7,608 bases of DNA from the NCBI GenBank assembly GCA_029259875.1, contig JAJDEK010000443.1, positions 1 to 7,608 of the forward strand, given 5' to 3'. This DNA comes from Planctomycetaceae bacterium. GTDB lineage: Bacteria; Planctomycetota; Planctomycetia; Planctomycetales; Planctomycetaceae. Position numbers and translations under genes: made by a program. The notes under the pieces were generated by a model, which was not told where the DNA came from, made no database searches, and saw nothing but the letters and a program-made list of their open reading frames with translations. Shown here in pieces: positions 5,855 to 7,608 of this stretch (position 1 is the first letter of the stretch; each line of letters begins with the position of its first letter).

Positions 5855-6547
5855 ATGGGATTCTTAAAAAAATTCTTGAAGACGACTTACCGAGATAGCT
5901 CTGCGGGAAAATCGCGCAGTAGTTTCGAAAGTCTTTCAGAAGATCAATTGGAAACACATTTGAATATCGCTAAGTATGGAAACTTCATGCTGACTGAAGC
6001 CATTCGTCCTTCTTATGATCTAGAAGTCATGCCTCAAGCTGGTTACCGACATGATGTTTACACAGACAAAGAGACTGGCATTAAGATTCCTGTCCTGATG
6101 GCATCAGCTTCACGAGAAGTGTTATTTGATCTGTTCATCGACCTGCTCGATCCACTCGGCACTGAAGTCGACGTCGTGCTGGAAACGAGCCATGAAGGTT
6201 CAAACAATCAACACCAAGATCTGTATCGTGAACACATCGATTTACCTGTTCTTAAAAGTACACTCTACGACTATGAAGAGTTGCTCTTGAATGATGGCTG
6301 TGCAGGCATTGCAGTTCTGAACCCGCTGATTCCTCTCGAAGTTCAATTTGATGAACACAAACTCTTGATTATGTATGGGCAAGGAATCGAGCAATTCGAA
6401 AACGTATTAGATGAATATCGTATTCCCCACATTACAGATTTGAAGTTCATTACTGAAGCAGAACACGTGCATTCTTCCAGCGATGAATCGGTTGAAGAAC
6501 TGGACCAACTAAAATATCGCCTTGGAATTGATATCGAATATTCTTGA
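5855..6547 (+). CDS. Uncharacterised acidic 230-aa protein
   Basis: I do not recognise this protein. It is very probably real: ATG start with a purine-rich ribosome site, no competing frame, natural-looking composition and no stop for 230 codons. Residues 1-13 are basic and partly hydrophobic (MGFLKKFLKTTYR) and could form an amphipathic helix; there is no signal peptide or membrane segment. Residues 14-30 are Ser-rich and probably disordered. From about 40 to 205 the alternation of predicted strands and helices (IPVLMASASREVLFDLFIDLL, 98-118; CAGIAVLNPLIPLEVQFD, 149-166; HKLLIMYGQGIEQFENVLDEY, 168-188) suggests one compact alpha/beta domain. The tail (about 207-230) is acidic and Ser/Glu-rich. 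It is likely cytoplasmic. No catalytic motif stands out. It is convergent with the RND gene (80 bp between stop codons) and divergent from the DUF481 gene, so context gives no functional hint. Confidence 0.85.
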   Translation: MGFLKKFLKTTYRDSSAGKSRSSFESLSEDQLETHLNIAKYGNFMLTEAIRPSYDLEVMPQAGYRHDVYTDKETGIKIPVLMASASREVLFDLFIDLLDPLGTEVDVVLETSHEGSNNQHQDLYREHIDLPVLKSTLYDYEELLLNDGCAGIAVLNPLIPLEVQFDEHKLLIMYGQGIEQFENVLDEYRIPHITDLKFITEAEHVHSSSDESVEELDQLKYRLGIDIEYS

Positions 6548-6576
6548 TCGAACTAACCAATCAAAAACTTTCTTGC

Positions 6577-6597
6577 TTGAAGCGGGCCTGCCTTCAA
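6577..6597 (-). terminator. Candidate terminator between convergent genes
   Basis: TTGAAG (6577-6582) and CTTCAA (6592-6597) form a 6-bp stem around a GC-rich 9-base loop. Read on the minus strand a run of five T (6567-6563) comes nine bases after the stem, giving a weak Rho-independent terminator for the RND gene. On the plus strand no T-run follows. The gap between stem and T-run lowers confidence. Confidence 0.28.
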
Positions 6598-6627
6598 TCA
6601 ATCGAATCAGCTGAACAACAAAGCTTT

Positions 6628-7608
6628 TCAAATCGCTGCATTTTCTTGAGTGGGTATTTCCACATCTTCTGACAGACTCTTATTCAATTTGGTCTGTTTC
6701 ACCAAACTTGGCCTTAAGAGATTCAAGCCCCACTCTTTGGCGTCCATTGTCAAACTGAACAACGTCGGTACGAGTACAAGTGTAAAGAGCGACGAAACAA
6801 TCAGTCCCCCCAGAACCACACTTCCCAAACCACGATATAATTCACTACCAGAACCGGGAAACAAAACCAGAGGTAATAGTCCCAGCACGGTCGTAGTCGT
6901 CGTCATAAAAATTGGCCTGATACGGGTACGAATACTTTCTAGTATCGCTTCACGCGGTGACATATCATCTTCTTTGATGTGATTTAATGACTGATGGATA
7001 ATTAATATAGGGTTATTCACTACGGTTCCGATTAATATCACAAAGCCTAACATCGTGAGGACATCCAAAGTTTGAAGCGTAAACAAATTGAGAATACTCA
7101 GTCCCAAGATTCCGCCGACCGCCCCTAATGGGACACTGAAAATAATCACCAGAGGATAAATCCATGATTCAAATAATGCTGCCATCAGAAGGTAAGTTAT
7201 CAACAAAGCAAGTATCACATTGAATTCCAGGGCGGCCCAAGTATCGCGCAATTTGTCAGCAGTTCCTGATAAGATAATGCGATAGCCTCCCGCCATCTGT
7301 CCGCTCTCTCGCAATGGCTGCACAATTTTTGACTGAATCTGACTCATGGCATCTTCGAGCGCCATTTCTTCAGGTGGAGACACTTCAATGGTAATAGCAC
7401 GCTGACGCTCTCGATGATTGATCTGCTCCGGACCACTTGTAATTTCCACACTTGCTAACGCTTCCAAAGGCACAAGCGACCCCATGGGTGTTGCCACAGA
7501 CAATGCTTTTATATCCTGCGTATTCTGAACGTGTTTGGATCTCCCCACAATCGTGAGGTCAATCTTATCTCCCCCGAGGTAATAGTCCCCCGCAAAAGCA
7601 CCATCAAC
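6628..7608 (-). CDS. RND-superfamily efflux pump (AcrB/HAE1-like), C-terminal 326 residues; start beyond the window
   Basis: Inner-membrane proton-driven transporter subunit that would work with a periplasmic adaptor and an outer-membrane channel. The frame stays open to the window edge, reading VDGAFAGDYYLGGDKIDLTI upstream of a GTG at 7548, so that GTG is internal. Numbering the visible 326 residues: 1-128 belong to the second periplasmic loop, with the usual VPLEALASVE and GPEQINHRERQRAITI elements. Five membrane segments follow at about 128-147, 149-173, 182-207, 230-250 and 259-287, matching AcrB TM8-TM12, with FESWIYPL, SVPLGAVGG and RIRPIFMTTTTTVLGLLPL as family signatures. The last 40 residues are a soluble polar tail. 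In TM10 the sequence GTVVNNPILI has Asn where AcrB has Lys940. The TM4 aspartates lie outside the window, so the HAE1/HME class and the drug or metal substrate cannot be set. No adaptor gene is seen downstream. Confidence 0.95.
   Translation of the reverse strand, partial: VDGAFAGDYYLGGDKIDLTIVGRSKHVQNTQDIKALSVATPMGSLVPLEALASVEITSGPEQINHRERQRAITIEVSPPEEMALEDAMSQIQSKIVQPLRESGQMAGGYRIILSGTADKLRDTWAALEFNVILALLITYLLMAALFESWIYPLVIIFSVPLGAVGGILGLSILNLFTLQTLDVLTMLGFVILIGTVVNNPILIIHQSLNHIKEDDMSPREAILESIRTRIRPIFMTTTTTVLGLLPLVLFPGSGSELYRGLGSVVLGGLIVSSLFTLVLVPTLFSLTMDAKEWGLNLLRPSLVKQTKLNKSLSEDVEIPTQENAAI

Noticed and set aside
6650..6982. 110-codon plus-strand frame opposite the RND gene
   Set aside because: It is antisense to strongly conserved membrane segments of the RND pump.
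7546..7548. GTG at 7548 as the start of a short RND-like protein
   Set aside because: The frame continues upstream to the window edge in typical RND periplasmic-domain sequence, so the GTG codon is internal and the gene is simply cut by the window.
1..7608. A novel multi-gene system such as defence, secretion or a biosynthetic cluster
   Set aside because: The five genes face in alternating directions, share no operon, and belong to ordinary envelope and metabolism families. No CRISPR, transposase, integrase, toxin or tRNA pattern was seen.

Overview
The window has moderate to low GC by eye and holds five protein genes. Two of them run off the window ends. The genes are well separated and mostly do not look like operons. 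The mix suggests a Gram-negative-type bacterium with an outer membrane, most plausibly a planctomycete (Gimesia/Rubinisphaera-like). The pointers are an exported M28 peptidase with PA and PDZ domains, a DUF481-type outer-membrane protein, an RND efflux pump, a plant-peroxisome-like acyl-CoA synthetase and an orphan protein. The lineage is an inference from gene style; no rRNA or other marker gene is present.

Layout: (1) positions 1-1727, minus strand: an acyl-activating enzyme / AMP-dependent acyl-CoA synthetase lacking its C-terminus because the window ends. (2) 1728-2026: divergent intergenic region with an 8-bp direct repeat at 10-bp period and two small dyads. (3) 2027-4096, plus strand: exported zinc aminopeptidase-like protein (M28) with an interrupted PA domain and a C-terminal PDZ domain. 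(4) 4122-5270, minus strand: exported protein with an SH3-like N-terminal module, an acidic/proline-rich linker and a C-terminal DUF481 beta-barrel. It converges on the peptidase with only 25 bp between stop codons. (5) 5271-5854: 584-bp intergenic region without a credible gene but with several inverted repeats and a promoter candidate. (6) 5855-6547, plus strand: a 230-aa acidic protein I do not recognise. (7) 6628-7608, minus strand: the C-terminal part (TM8-TM12) of an RND-superfamily efflux pump whose start lies beyond the window.

Functionally, three genes concern the envelope (exported peptidase, outer-membrane barrel, efflux pump) and one concerns organic-acid activation in the cytoplasm. 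I see no shared pathway, and no mobile element, CRISPR array, tRNA, rRNA or toxin/defence cassette. The region looks like ordinary chromosome. The most interesting points are the plant-like acyl-activating enzyme, the charged helical insertion in the M28 protein, the loss of the usual TM10 lysine in the RND pump, the unassigned 230-aa protein and the dyad-rich spacer in front of it.
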